Assembly: GCA_016712465.1 (NCBI GenBank) | Contig: JADJQZ010000001.1 | Span: 1,798,001-1,862,000 of the forward strand | Direction of reading: 5' to 3' | Source: Candidatus Obscuribacter sp. | GTDB lineage: Bacteria; Cyanobacteriota; Vampirovibrionia; Obscuribacterales; Obscuribacteraceae | DNA length: 64,000 bases | Part shown: piece after piece, positions 17,671 through 26,130 of the stretch | Numbering within the stretch: position 1 is the first letter of the stretch | Layout of the letters: every line of letters starts with the position of its first letter | The notes under the pieces: generated by a model | The model's database searches: none | What the model was told of the DNA's origin: nothing | What the model saw: the letters and a program-made list of their open reading frames with translations, nothing else | Position numbers and translations under genes: made by a program

Positions 17671-17892
17671 TGGATTTCATTTTTGCGTTCTGATGCATCT
17701 TGAAGGCCCTTCCAGCCCTGGTTAGCACTGTTCGTGTTGCCTTTAAAAGTGTCCAAATTTATTGGTGGCGAAATTAACTCTGCCCTCTGCCGTATTTCCA
17801 CCCTTGCTTGGAACTCTTCAGTTCCATAGCATTGGTGAATCCCCATTGAGCGCAGGCGACCTGCTGTGCATGCTCGAAAATATTCTTCTTCT

Positions 17893-18861
17893 ATGCTAGA
17901 CGTACCTTCCAAAACCACAGAGATTAAGACCTGGCTGAGCGAGAGTACCTCGCGTCTGACCGAGGAAGCCGCTGACTGGGCCCGTGAACATCCCAAAACA
18001 ACTATTGCCCTTGGCATAGCGGCAACTGCTGGTTTGGGCTGCAAGTTTGTCCTGCCCAGAGTTCTCGATCACCGCCTTGGCACCAGGCTGCTTGCGGACG
18101 CTGCAGAAGCTACTAAACTCGCTCCTGGTACTGAATTGCAAGCAAGTGCCAATGGCTACGTTGCCTGGGGCGGCAGTGGAAAGTGGTCGTGTGTATCGGA
18201 CAAGATGGTAAAAGTAGACTTGAATGACGGTACGAACCTGGTGGCTGGTGCCAATGGAATGGTAAGAACCTACTCAAACGGCAGCAAGGTTTGGTTTTCC
18301 ACAGAAAGACAGCGGTTTGGTCTGAAACTAGCCGATCAGGCAGATGGCACAGACAAATTTGGACAGAAGCTTTCTAAAATGGTTGAGCTAGGCAATCACC
18401 GTAATGACTTCGGATTTTTGCGTTCGAGCTCTTTGAGAAATGGGGTTCTCGAAGCAACCAGAACGGAGCGCTACCATGACCTGCTTTTAAAGGCACCAAC
18501 AGAGGAAATCTTGCCGCAGATTCCATTGGGCACTAGACATCTTAATGCTGGCGGCGAAGCGCTAGTACTCAAGACAACAAAGGGCACGGCACTGAGAATC
18601 CAACCACTCGGTCATAGAGAGCGATTGGCCGATCCTGATATGTTGGAGTCAATTAAAACGCATAGGGGTTTAAACTGGCAGGTCGAAGAATTGTCTTTGA
18701 CCAGTTCAAAAAATATCAAGCAAGCTGAAATGGATGCTGCAGCAAATCGCGTCAGAAGTCGAGGCTATGTAGTTTGGGACGAGAAGGCGGAAAACTTTGG
18801 ACGATTGCCAAATGGACGTGTTGTTTTCGTCGATCCAGGCTGTATATTGAGACGACTTTGA
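17893..18861 (+). CDS. Hypothetical protein with a C-terminal kinase-like fold
   Basis: The N-terminus is amphipathic followed by one small hydrophobic segment (TTIALGIAATAGLGCKFVLP). The middle (about 70-150) is beta-rich with Asn/Gly/Asp turns (NGYVAWGGSGKW; DLNDGTNLVAGANGMVRTYS). The last 120 residues resemble a small protein-kinase or phosphotransferase fold: HLNAGGEALVLKTTKGTALR as a glycine-loop hairpin, WDEKAENFG as a catalytic-loop D...N pattern, and GRVVFVDPG where kinases carry DFG. This is inference from spacing and motif shape only. ATG at 17893 is preferred to GTG at 17866; neither has a clear ribosome-binding site. Lies alone in the accessory region. Confidence 0.55.
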   Translation: MLDVPSKTTEIKTWLSESTSRLTEEAADWAREHPKTTIALGIAATAGLGCKFVLPRVLDHRLGTRLLADAAEATKLAPGTELQASANGYVAWGGSGKWSCVSDKMVKVDLNDGTNLVAGANGMVRTYSNGSKVWFSTERQRFGLKLADQADGTDKFGQKLSKMVELGNHRNDFGFLRSSSLRNGVLEATRTERYHDLLLKAPTEEILPQIPLGTRHLNAGGEALVLKTTKGTALRIQPLGHRERLADPDMLESIKTHRGLNWQVEELSLTSSKNIKQAEMDAAANRVRSRGYVVWDEKAENFGRLPNGRVVFVDPGCILRRL

Positions 18862-18941
18862 ACCTATAGTTTCCAATAGAAGTCTCATCGGAATTGGCGA
18901 GTTGGCGGCTCAGGACTTGGTAGTTCACGGACAGCAAATTT

Positions 18942-19271
18942 TCATTCATGCCACCATTCATCGTGCCAATTGGTATGACTATGTATCCCTTCGACTTTGT
19001 TATTCCTAAGGTCAAAAGAAACACCCGTATTCATGAAGCCTTGTAGATAACATAACGACTCACTGCCATCCGGCTTTTGAAGTGTAGAATCAGGTTTTCC
19101 AAGTCTGTTTAACAACTCCATTCGGCTCCACGAATGTACATTTGCTGCTTCCAGCCCCATTATGGTCCCGCATCTCATGGCTGGCACATGGCGAAAAATA
19201 AACACACCTTGAGTAATGATAAGGAACGCGCTGGCGACGATCACGGCCATAAGTACTTTAAAAGTCCGCAC
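18942..19271 (-). CDS. Hypothetical membrane-anchored protein, BamE-like fold possible
   Basis: A 109-residue protein with an N-terminal membrane helix or signal anchor (VLMAVIVASAFLIITQGVFIF). The remainder contains SRMELLNRLGKPDSTLQKPD and VSFDLRNNKVEGI, the pattern of SmpA/BamE-like small periplasmic domains, which read as helix-turn then LGxPD and strands. GTG start with AGG seven bases upstream. No gene partner is evident. The fold suggestion is inference. Confidence 0.5.
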   Translation of the reverse strand: MRTFKVLMAVIVASAFLIITQGVFIFRHVPAMRCGTIMGLEAANVHSWSRMELLNRLGKPDSTLQKPDGSESLCYLQGFMNTGVSFDLRNNKVEGIHSHTNWHDEWWHE

Positions 19272-19346
19272 TCTTAGACCTCACAAAAAATGGATCGAGA
19301 GTTCTCTTAATGATAATAACATTCTCGTTTGTATAGTGAGCCTCAC

Positions 19347-19420
19347 GAGCTGCTGGCTGGGTTTTGGGACTTGTCGAGTTGCGGATGTAGATGCTTGCTT
19401 GTGAGTGTTGGCAGCAGAGT
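19347..19420 (+). repeat. Dispersed intergenic repeat, copy 1
   Basis: Similar to 26612-26690. The best-conserved block is TTTTGGGACT at the start and TGTAGATGCTTGCTTGTGAG at 19384-19404, then GGCAGCAGA. Both copies lie in sparsely coding DNA of the accessory region. In one frame both end ...DACL-stop, so this could be the 3' end of a decayed gene, or a small mobile element. Confidence 0.55.
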
Positions 19421-19710
19421 CGCTTGCCTGTTCCCGTACTCACAGATGGTGCCTGGACAATTCCTCATAGAGGATGCAGCCTCTCCTGGTCTTTCTCTCT
19501 CGCTTATCGGCGAAGTCCTTAAATACTATGCGTTAAGCGCAATTGACAAAAAAGATCAAATCGTTGCCAAACTGATCGAGACGAAAAACGAAGTCCTATT
19601 TGCAAAAAATTGACATGCCGTGACGTTCAAGTTTGCACACCAAATGCCGTGGCGGATGATAAGTTGGCACCAGTGGCTCGACCGCCATCTCCTAATCGCA
19701 ATGGTCTTAT

Positions 19711-20172
19711 TCACAACCCCAGTTCTGAAAGTGATGGGTGGTCATCTGGGCGGCGCCCAAGCGGCCAGTGAAATTTGCGTTCTGATTCTAAAATTGGCAA
19801 ATCGTTGATGCTTGCATGTCGAGCCTTCATCAAGCCCTGTTCATCAAATTCCCAATTTTCATTGCCATACGATCGGTACCAATTCCCCGAATCATCGTGC
19901 CACTCGTAGGCGAAACGTACTGCGATCTTATTGCCAGTAAACGCCCATAGCTCTTTTATCAATCGGTAATCCAGTTCCCTGGTCCATTTGCGAGTCAGGA
20001 AAGCAACGATCGCCTCCCTTCCTGTGAGAAACTCAGAACGGTTTCGCCATTTTGAGTCTTGAGAATAAGCCAGACAAACTCGTTCAGGTGTTCGTGAATT
20101 CCAGCCATCCTCGGCCAGACGAACCTTTTGAACAGCGCTTTCGTGGGTGAACGGTGGGACAGGTGGGTTCAC
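19711..20172 (-). CDS. DUF1348 NTF2-like protein
   Basis: A 153-residue protein matching the widely conserved DUF1348 family over its whole length: PPFTHESAVQKVRLAEDGWN, WRNRSEFLTGREAIVAFL, WELDYRLIKE-type core and the terminal FHWPLGRRPDDHPSLSELGL. The fold is the NTF2/SnoaL cone with a pocket for a small ligand; no activity is established. An open frame extends to 20337, but family members begin at the PPVPPF segment, so GTG at 20172 (MNPPVPPF) is taken as start. Such genes are often horizontally spread, as fits this region. Confidence 0.88.
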   Translation of the reverse strand: MNPPVPPFTHESAVQKVRLAEDGWNSRTPERVCLAYSQDSKWRNRSEFLTGREAIVAFLTRKWTRELDYRLIKELWAFTGNKIAVRFAYEWHDDSGNWYRSYGNENWEFDEQGLMKARHASINDLPILESERKFHWPLGRRPDDHPSLSELGL

Positions 20173-20581
20173 TGAAGTATTTCCACTCCTCGATTTAGAC
20201 TCTACGCACACAGACCGAAGTGGCAGGAAGTCGTTGCAAGCGGCGAAACTGCTACTGATGTAGTTGTGCCACATGCAATTATTGATCGTCATTTTGCCAC
20301 ATGCCAAGTCGTTACACAATTCTACCTTTTGGACCAAACGCCGTTCGATAACTATCGATATGTTTCATTGTTCTGGTGTAAGTCTGAAAACGCTCTGCTT
20401 GTAGGTTTTTTCGTGCTCAGAAGTATTCTACTTTTCTATCCTTTGTCCGATTGACCCAAAAAGTGCCTGCAACTAGAAGCCTCCTGATATAGTCTTTTCT
20501 CCAGAACATGTAACAGAGCCGGATAAACGACACTGATCTGGGGATAAACTTAGAAAGCCCAGTCTATAGCGAGGTAGATCT
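20173..20581. other. Intergenic stretch, no supported gene
   Basis: No gene with supporting features is seen on either strand. It carries the divergent upstream regions of the DUF1348 and DUF6928-like genes. No convincing promoter pair was found. Confidence 0.5.
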
Positions 20582-21286
20582 ATGGGATTCAAAACTGCGA
20601 CGGTCTTTGTCACAACCAGGGAGCCAGAATATTTTTCGACCAATCCCATGTATCTGCCCGAAAAGGCCGAGGCGCTTATTGAGCAGCTTGGCCTCGGTCC
20701 GGCGGTGAAGACGGAGAACACACTATGGCCATACACTGAATGTATGTATCCGCCTGGGGATCAGTTTTGCCTAGGGGCTTACGAGCATGGCTTTATTTTG
20801 TCAGACCAACGGCTCTATGAATTTTCTGAAGGAGACAATACGCTTCACAAAATCATATTGAAGGGCTATCCGACGGCAAATATTCTAGCGATAGTGTTGC
20901 ACAGTGTGGTCGATCTTTACGGTTATGACATTTACGAAAAGGGCAAGCGCATACGCTTTCTCGCAGGCTCATCCGATGACGGAGTTATACATGATTTCGG
21001 AGATCTGCAGCCGGAAGAAAAGCCAATCTTCGATCAATCTAGCATCGTTGACGGCGAGAGAATTTTCAAACTAGACATTAACGGTAGATTGGAAGAGTTT
21101 GATATGTCCGGCACTGGTGAAAGTCTAGTGTTTGCCGTAACGAAGCGTTACCTGGGCTTTGAGATCGATCACTATCAGGATGTTGACGGCGGCATAAATG
21201 CGCAACAAATTGGGCGGCAACAGAATTTCACATATCAGAAGGAAAGGGCTGCCGGCTACGGCAGCCCTTTCCTTCTGGTTTTTTGA
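20582..21286 (+). CDS. DUF6928-like hypothetical protein
   Basis: A 234-residue protein resembling DUF6928 (common in Actinobacteria) in the order of motifs: the N-terminal GFKTATVFV, AEALIEQLGLG, YPPGDQFCLGAYEHG, then VLHSVVDLYGYDIYEKGK and SDDGVIHDFGD. Function unknown. ATG has GAGG seven bases upstream. The last 17 codons pass through a perfect 19-bp hairpin and T-tract; TGA follows the T-run. Hence the natural C-terminus may have been lost or altered. A truncated paralogue lies at 17402. Confidence 0.7.
   Translation: MGFKTATVFVTTREPEYFSTNPMYLPEKAEALIEQLGLGPAVKTENTLWPYTECMYPPGDQFCLGAYEHGFILSDQRLYEFSEGDNTLHKIILKGYPTANILAIVLHSVVDLYGYDIYEKGKRIRFLAGSSDDGVIHDFGDLQPEEKPIFDQSSIVDGERIFKLDINGRLEEFDMSGTGESLVFAVTKRYLGFEIDHYQDVDGGINAQQIGRQQNFTYQKERAAGYGSPFLLVF
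21236..21284 (+). terminator. Strong intrinsic terminator, 19-bp perfect stem
   Basis: Arms 21236-21254 and 21259-21277 are perfectly complementary around a GCTA loop, and a T6 tract lies at 21279-21284. It overlaps the 3' coding end of the DUF6928-like gene and insulates it from the IS21 element. Confidence 0.9.
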
Positions 21287-21324
21287 GAACGCTCAACCCG
21301 CGTTCTGCTTGGACATGGCTTCCA

Positions 21325-21504
21325 TCACGCAGCTGTCGCAAGCATGCTGGCTCGATAGCCGCTCCAGCCAGCCTCCTCCGCCGCGAACTCAAGGTTTTGG
21401 AGTTCCTCATCCCACTGGATTCCGATTGAACCACGCTGCCTTACCACTGTAGGCCAGGTCTCCTCGCATTGGTCGCACTCAAGCAAGAACAGCAGTCTGA
21501 TCAT
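21325..21504 (-). CDS. Small CxxC protein of the IS21 element
   Basis: A 59-residue frame starting inside the end of istB (26-base overlap). ATG at 21504 has a strong GGAGG nine bases upstream, which argues that it is translated. It contains ECDQCEETWP, a possible half zinc ribbon, and a hydrophilic C-terminus with EFAAEEAGWSGYRA. No function is known; it may be an accessory protein of the element. Confidence 0.5.
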   Translation of the reverse strand: MIRLLFLLECDQCEETWPTVVRQRGSIGIQWDEELQNLEFAAEEAGWSGYRASMLATAA

Positions 21505-22267
21505 TGGCTGATTCCTCCATCCTTCTTGCTCGACCGCGCTTTTTCTGGGCTCTTTTTTCAGCGGACTCCAGTGCTTCTTTCGTTCGATAGGAGGCTCCGT
21601 CAATCTTGACGATTTCTGATCTGTGTATCAATCTGTCCACAAGAGTGACTACACAAGCCGCATTCGGGAAGATTTCTCCCCACTCTTTGAAGGGCTTGTT
21701 GGTCGTGATGATTGTTGATGACTTCAGGTACCGAGCGTTAATCACCTCGTAAAGTAAGTCGGCATAGCGATTGTCGTAGCTGAGATAGCCAAGCTCATCA
21801 ATTGCCAATAAGTCCGGGCTCGCGTACTTCTGTAGGCATCTCCGGCGGGATGTGGCACCATCCTGGGCTGACAGATCCGACAGCATTTGACTGGCTGAGA
21901 CAAACTTGGTTTTGTATCCGGCAAGCAGAGCCGTGTGGATCAGGTTCTTCGTCAACATCGACTTACCCAGACCGTTGGCGCCAAGAAAGATGATATTGAC
22001 TGCCCTCCTCATGAACTCTAGAGTGAACAGCTCTTCTACAAGCTCTCGATCAATCGCCTTCGGCCACTCCCAATCAAAGTCAGACACAGGCTTCATCTCG
22101 TGTATCTGAGACTCTCTCAAGCGCCGCTCTAAGCTTCGCCGATTCTTCTCCGCCGCCTCAGCCTCTAACAGTTCTTTGACCCACGATTGATTGGCATATT
22201 CATTCCATCTGGCCGCCATGGCCTTGAAGCCCAGCTTGCTCGCCTGTTCTTTCAAATCTGTCGTCAT
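21479..22267 (-). CDS. istB: IS21 transposition helper ATPase IstB
   Basis: A 262-residue DnaA/AAA+-type ATPase that helps IstA choose and bind the target. Walker A is FLGANGLGKSMLTKN (about residues 93-107) and Walker B is LLAIDELGYLSYD. The N-terminal KLGFKAMAARWNE is the usual IstB helix. The ATG overlaps the istA stop by ATGA. Intact. Confidence 0.96.
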   Translation of the reverse strand: MTTDLKEQASKLGFKAMAARWNEYANQSWVKELLEAEAAEKNRRSLERRLRESQIHEMKPVSDFDWEWPKAIDRELVEELFTLEFMRRAVNIIFLGANGLGKSMLTKNLIHTALLAGYKTKFVSASQMLSDLSAQDGATSRRRCLQKYASPDLLAIDELGYLSYDNRYADLLYEVINARYLKSSTIITTNKPFKEWGEIFPNAACVVTLVDRLIHRSEIVKIDGASYRTKEALESAEKRAQKKRGRARRMEESANDQTAVLA

Positions 22268-23753
22268 TGTTCCTCCTTGGAAAGATTGTCGTAAGTAGCC
22301 AGCGAGTGCGGCAAAACAACAAGATCGGTAACGCTTTTGTCGTCCGGTAAATCAATCTCAATTGGCGAAAGCAGCCCCTTCTGCCTCCTCCTCCTCTCAA
22401 GTACGTTGGCAACATCTGCACAATGGCAAGCTCCAGAAGTCACCACTTCCTTGATTGACTCCTCCACTTCTGCCGGACCATATAAGTCCAACAGCCTCAG
22501 CAATTTGCTTGTCAGCGAACCGATTGAATACCCCGCTCCGCAGCCATACGGAACATCTCTCTTGCAGTTGGTGCCGAGCAAAATAGTCGATTCATGCCGC
22601 TGCCCTTCTTTGCCTTTTTCTTCTCTTCGACCAGCCTCGAAATGTGCTCGGTAGTCTCAATCTGACGCCGCTTTTCAAAGCAGCGCTTGTGCTTCGCTAC
22701 CTCCTTCAATCCATCCAAGATACGCACCCAATCGCTGTCTGCTTGCACGGTGAGCTGCTTCTGCACGTATTCATGAGGTACTGAATAATCGTTCAGGTCA
22801 TACCTGACATACGGTGCCTTGCCAACCGATACAACCGTGCTCTCAAATACTGCATACGGATTGTCCGGCAATGGCATCAAGCTCTCTTGCTCTTGCTTAA
22901 ATGCCTCTGCTACAGTCATTGTTCGGTCCTCTGAACACGGTCTGGTGCCTGCTACTTCTCGGCACCAGACTATCGCCTGATTGTTCAGGTCCTCCAGTCC
23001 ATCCCACTTCCGCGCAGCAAAGAACGAATGCCTGATGTACTGTATCGCCCTCTCGACCCGCCCCTTTTGATTGCCCCTGGCGATAGCTACTGGCTTCGGG
23101 GCATATCGGTAATACGCTGCAAAGTCCAGCAGCCGAGGATTGAATCGGATAGCATCGCCACTCCTCTCCAAAACGGCCGATTTCAAATTGTCGTACTTGA
23201 CCTGCCTCGGCACACCTCCCCAACTGCAAAAGGCGTCTACGTGCCCCTGTAGAAAGTTCGCCGTGGACATGCCTGTGTAGAACTTCAGAAACACCTGCCG
23301 TGACCAGGACAAGACAATGACGAAAGCGTACAGTTGCCGCTCGGCATTACCGATTTTCACTTTCCCGAAGCAAGCCCAGTCAACCTGAGCCTCCTCTCCC
23401 TTAATCGTACTCAGCCTGAGATACGCTTCAGCTGCCGGTTTTGGTCGATGCCTGGCTAGCATGTCTCGAAAGTGGTCGATGCCCCCAGGATACCCTCTCT
23501 CTTTCACCATTGCATACAGCCGCGATCCCGTCAGTCTCGGATACTTCTGCAGCACAGAACGGATGTACGGCAAATACGGGTCAATCAACGAACGCCTGAT
23601 CCTGACCCGCTCAACGCTAATTCCATTTCTGGTTAATACCCGATCAACTACACCGTGATGAATCTGTAGCTGCCTGGCGATGGTGCCTCTTTTCCACTTC
23701 TCTGCGTAAAACAAGCGCAGGATCTCTGATTCTACTTCTTTTGAAACGCCCAC
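22264..23753 (-). pseudogene. istA: IS21 transposase IstA, single-base frameshift
   Basis: DDE-type transposase with N-terminal HTH (KRGTIARQLQIHHGVVDRVL) and catalytic residues in AQVDWACFGK, VKYDNLKSAV and GRVERAIQYI. GTG at 23753 is preceded by AGGAGG five bases away. The frame breaks at a run of four C (22531-22534 on the plus strand): reading stops at 22512 after AAERGIQSVR, while the conserved C-terminus (IGSLTSKLLRLLDLYGPAEV to SHLATYD-type end) continues in the next frame to 22264. Restoring one G gives a normal protein of about 496 residues. It is a mutation, a sequencing error, or less likely programmed frameshifting. Confidence 0.88.
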
Positions 23754-23755
23754 TG

Positions 23756-24191
23756 TTACCTCCTGTTGTTCTTCCCAGGCGACATCGCCCGATGAAGTCT
23801 TGGCGTGCGAACGGCCCACAAAGACGGCCGCAACCGCTGCAGCGAATTAACACTGCATCTTCAGCCGGCTCGAATTTTGTGATTTCCGTAGAGACCACTT
23901 CCTCGGTCTCTGGACAAACAATGTCATCCTGACAAGCCTCAGGGGAACACTGATGCGTCACTTCTTCTTTGCACCGCCTCTTGTATTCTGCCTGCCGGTG
24001 GCTGTGTTTTAGCGCCCCTTAAACGTGCGCTGGTAACGCCGCCCTGCCTCAGCCTGTCCCTGGCGGCGGTTTAGAAGTGCGCATTCTCGCCCGCAATAGC
24101 GGTTGCCACGATCACAGCTCCTGCAAAGCCTTACCTGTTCCCGGCATCGGGCGCAGTTGAACATTCGAAAGGAATCTTGCTCATCGTCCAC
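23756..24191 (-). pseudogene. IS21-associated cysteine-rich zinc-finger protein, frameshifted
   Basis: The first frame (24191 to 24009) encodes FNCARCREQVRLCRSCDRGN then RYCGRECALLNRR, a treble-clef-like cluster, and ends prematurely after TFKGR. The following frame continues sensibly (LKHSHRQAEYKRRCKEEVTH) and includes a second cysteine pair, CSGCGRLCGPFARQDFI. One missing base near 24010-24015 joins the two. Proteins of this type are recurrent companions of IS21 transposases. The 3' limit is approximate because the second frame runs into the istA start. Confidence 0.6.
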
Positions 24192-24583
24192 TCAATGAGC
24201 AAAAAAGGCCTGGACAGGACTCAATTCTTGTAGGAAACTCTCTCCTTCATCGTCCAATAGATGAATCCAGGGGTTCAAGTTGCAGCTTGAGCCCTTGACC
24301 TTTTTGCTAATTCCTAATTTCTCAAATCAACCCGAGAGGAACAATTGCTCGCGGAGGATATGCCTTGGCTATACGCCTCGCTCTGCCGTCAAGAAAGCTG
24401 CTTCTTTAAACCGCCGTCAACATCAGGAGGACGGTGAGCCACAAATGCAGCAATTCAAAAGGGTTAGTCCTCTTGCCAACATTATGAAATTTTTCGGTCG
24501 CAAATAGAATCGACGCCAGCTCGGTAAGCTGTTTTGGTTGTGCCCAACCTGTGAGCACTGCTATCTGGATGAATTAACCAATT
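24192..24583. other. Intergenic stretch flanking the IS21 element
   Basis: TCATCGTCCA occurs at 24181 and 24247, perhaps part of transposase-binding repeats at the element end. A hairpin (24271-24279 with 24286-24294, one wobble pair) is followed after six bases by T5 at 24301-24305 and may terminate plus-strand transcription. A 75-codon plus frame at 24280 has no supporting feature and was not called. Confidence 0.4.
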
Positions 24584-25246
24584 ATGAAGCCGTACCTGGC
24601 ACTGGAGATATCTGACAGTGATTCGGAACGCCTTGGTGGGGGCATCTGGAGTACAATAAAAATTTATTCGATGTGGGGAAAAATGGTCTCAGCAAACCAA
24701 GTTAAAGAACTGCTAGCTCCATTTGGTGAGGTCAGAAGCCAATCTTTATCTGAATGGCGAGGAAGTATTGATCTACCTAAGCCTGTTCAAAAATTTTATG
24801 AAGAGATTGGACCGTTGGACATCTATATTCGAGGATACGGCAACGACTTTTACGTTCCGAGCCTTGCAGAATTATGGTCGCTACAAGGGGGCTATCGATG
24901 GAACACTCTCAGCGGTGAGCCAGTACCCGACTGGAATACTGACTGGTTGGTCCTCGTTACTGAAGGATGTGATCCGTTTATAGTTAAAGGAGAATCTGCC
25001 ACCATCTGGTTTGCGAATCATGGAGAAGGAGCATGGAATTTTTCAGAATATTTCTCTGATATCAACACAATGGTTGCCTGTATCGCACAATTGGGAATTA
25101 TTGCAATAAGTGCCGGAGATGACTTGACTGACGAATGCTCCATTATTGAAGAGGAATACTTGGAATTGGCTGAGCTTAAGCTATCGCATATACTCAATTC
25201 ACAAGAAAAGGCTAGAGACGCAATTGGCTTGCTTGGATGGGGATAA
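24584..25246 (+). CDS. SMI1/KNR4 (SUKH) family protein
   Basis: Residues about 58-175 show the SUKH pattern: LPKPVQKFYEEIGPLDIYIR at the entry, FYVPSLAELWSLQGGYRW, WLVLVTEGCDPFIV and WFANHGEGAWNFSEYFSD. Bacterial SUKH proteins commonly act as immunity proteins against contact-dependent or polymorphic toxins. No toxin gene is adjacent, so it would be an orphan immunity gene. The start is uncertain: ATG codons at 24584, 24671 and 24683 are in frame, and the domain needs only the last. Lies next to the IS21 element. Confidence 0.7.
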   Translation: MKPYLALEISDSDSERLGGGIWSTIKIYSMWGKMVSANQVKELLAPFGEVRSQSLSEWRGSIDLPKPVQKFYEEIGPLDIYIRGYGNDFYVPSLAELWSLQGGYRWNTLSGEPVPDWNTDWLVLVTEGCDPFIVKGESATIWFANHGEGAWNFSEYFSDINTMVACIAQLGIIAISAGDDLTDECSIIEEEYLELAELKLSHILNSQEKARDAIGLLGWG

Positions 25247-25480
25247 AGCGCCAAACCTGACCAGATTTCCGTAACCACAGTCCCCGTCGTTCTGCAGCCG
25301 ACCATAGACGGCTGTCGTATTTTCGATAATTGAATTGGCATCCATAATCTTGGACTTGGCTTAACAACAATCTGCGTTCAGTGTGAGTTTACCTGTGATT
25401 TCTGAGCGATAGCCACAGGCGCCAGTTGTACGGTATCGAATTCAGTCCCCTGCTAAAATTTGAATGAGGGTAGCAATTAG

Positions 25481-26002
25481 ATGAGAGGTTTCGTGCGAAA
25501 GTCTTCTCTACTTGTGATTAGCTTCCTGTTTCTGGCGTACCTAGCCATTTTCCTAAGTATTGAGGCAAGGGGTGGGTATCAACTGGGTAGCAAATTAGCT
25601 GATCCTTCATACGCATACCAGCTGACGTTTGATCAGACCAAAAAACTATTGGCTCAACTGCCTATTTCTGGGAAAACGCTGATTGAGCGGGTCGGGAACC
25701 CGAACATTTGCTTGCGGCAAATTAGACACTGGAGAGGCTATACATTTGAATCGGCTGGAGGACTCGAAGATCCACCACTATGGCAGTGGCCTTATTATCG
25801 AGGCTTCGAACGCACCGGACTCTTGTGCCCTGCTATCGCTTTGTTTGATCCTCCTGCAGAGCAATGGTGGTATTTCGATGGCAGGGAAAATGAAACATCA
25901 AAAGCGTACTGGTTTCTCATTAGCAAACATGGCCTGGTCGTTGACTGGGGAGTTGCCTATATACCTTTGTGCCAGTATCCTGACTGGAAAACGTTCCCCT
26001 AA
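25481..26002 (+). CDS. Hypothetical membrane-anchored protein
   Basis: A 173-residue protein with an N-terminal signal anchor (LLVISFLFLAYLAIFLSI) and an extracytoplasmic domain rich in Trp and Tyr (WQWPYYRGFERTGLLC; EQWWYFDGRE). The segment TLIERVGNPNICLRQ resembles the turn of small BamE/SmpA-like domains as in the gene at 18942, but the similarity is weak. ATG has GAGG eleven bases upstream. No family recognised. Confidence 0.55.
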   Translation: MRGFVRKSSLLVISFLFLAYLAIFLSIEARGGYQLGSKLADPSYAYQLTFDQTKKLLAQLPISGKTLIERVGNPNICLRQIRHWRGYTFESAGGLEDPPLWQWPYYRGFERTGLLCPAIALFDPPAEQWWYFDGRENETSKAYWFLISKHGLVVDWGVAYIPLCQYPDWKTFP

Positions 26003-26130
26003 CCGGCGCTTTCTCATTCACTCCGGTCCGATAACCTAGCAATCCGCTGACAGCAAATCGAACAAATTATCAGATTCGACCATCATGACTATAGAATGGC
26101 GGAAAATAAGACTAAGTAGTTCGTTAACTT

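Larger units (their letters stand above)
21325..24191 (-). mobile_element. IS21-family insertion sequence, core region
   Basis: Contains istA and istB in the ATGA-overlapping arrangement diagnostic of IS21, plus a small CxxC gene after istB and a zinc-finger gene before istA. The limits given are those of the gene block; I could not find terminal inverted repeats or a target-site duplication by eye. istA and the zinc-finger gene each carry a single-base frameshift, so the copy is probably inactive unless these are sequencing errors. Confidence 0.8.

Noticed and set aside
19329..19613. 94-codon plus-strand frame across the dispersed repeat
   Set aside because: Cys-rich start arises from the repeat; no ribosome-binding site and only a vague likeness to the gene at 27004.
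21479..22581. Separate small gene at 22264-22581
   Set aside because: Its residues are the C-terminus of IstA in the shifted frame, not an independent gene.
24271..24294. GGGTTCAAG..CTTGAGCCC as a tRNA T-arm
   Set aside because: No acceptor, D or anticodon arm at proper spacing; read as a plain hairpin. No tRNA or rRNA gene was found in the window.
24280..24507. 75-codon plus-strand frame after the IS21 element
   Set aside because: No family, membrane helix or ribosome-binding site; starts within a hairpin.
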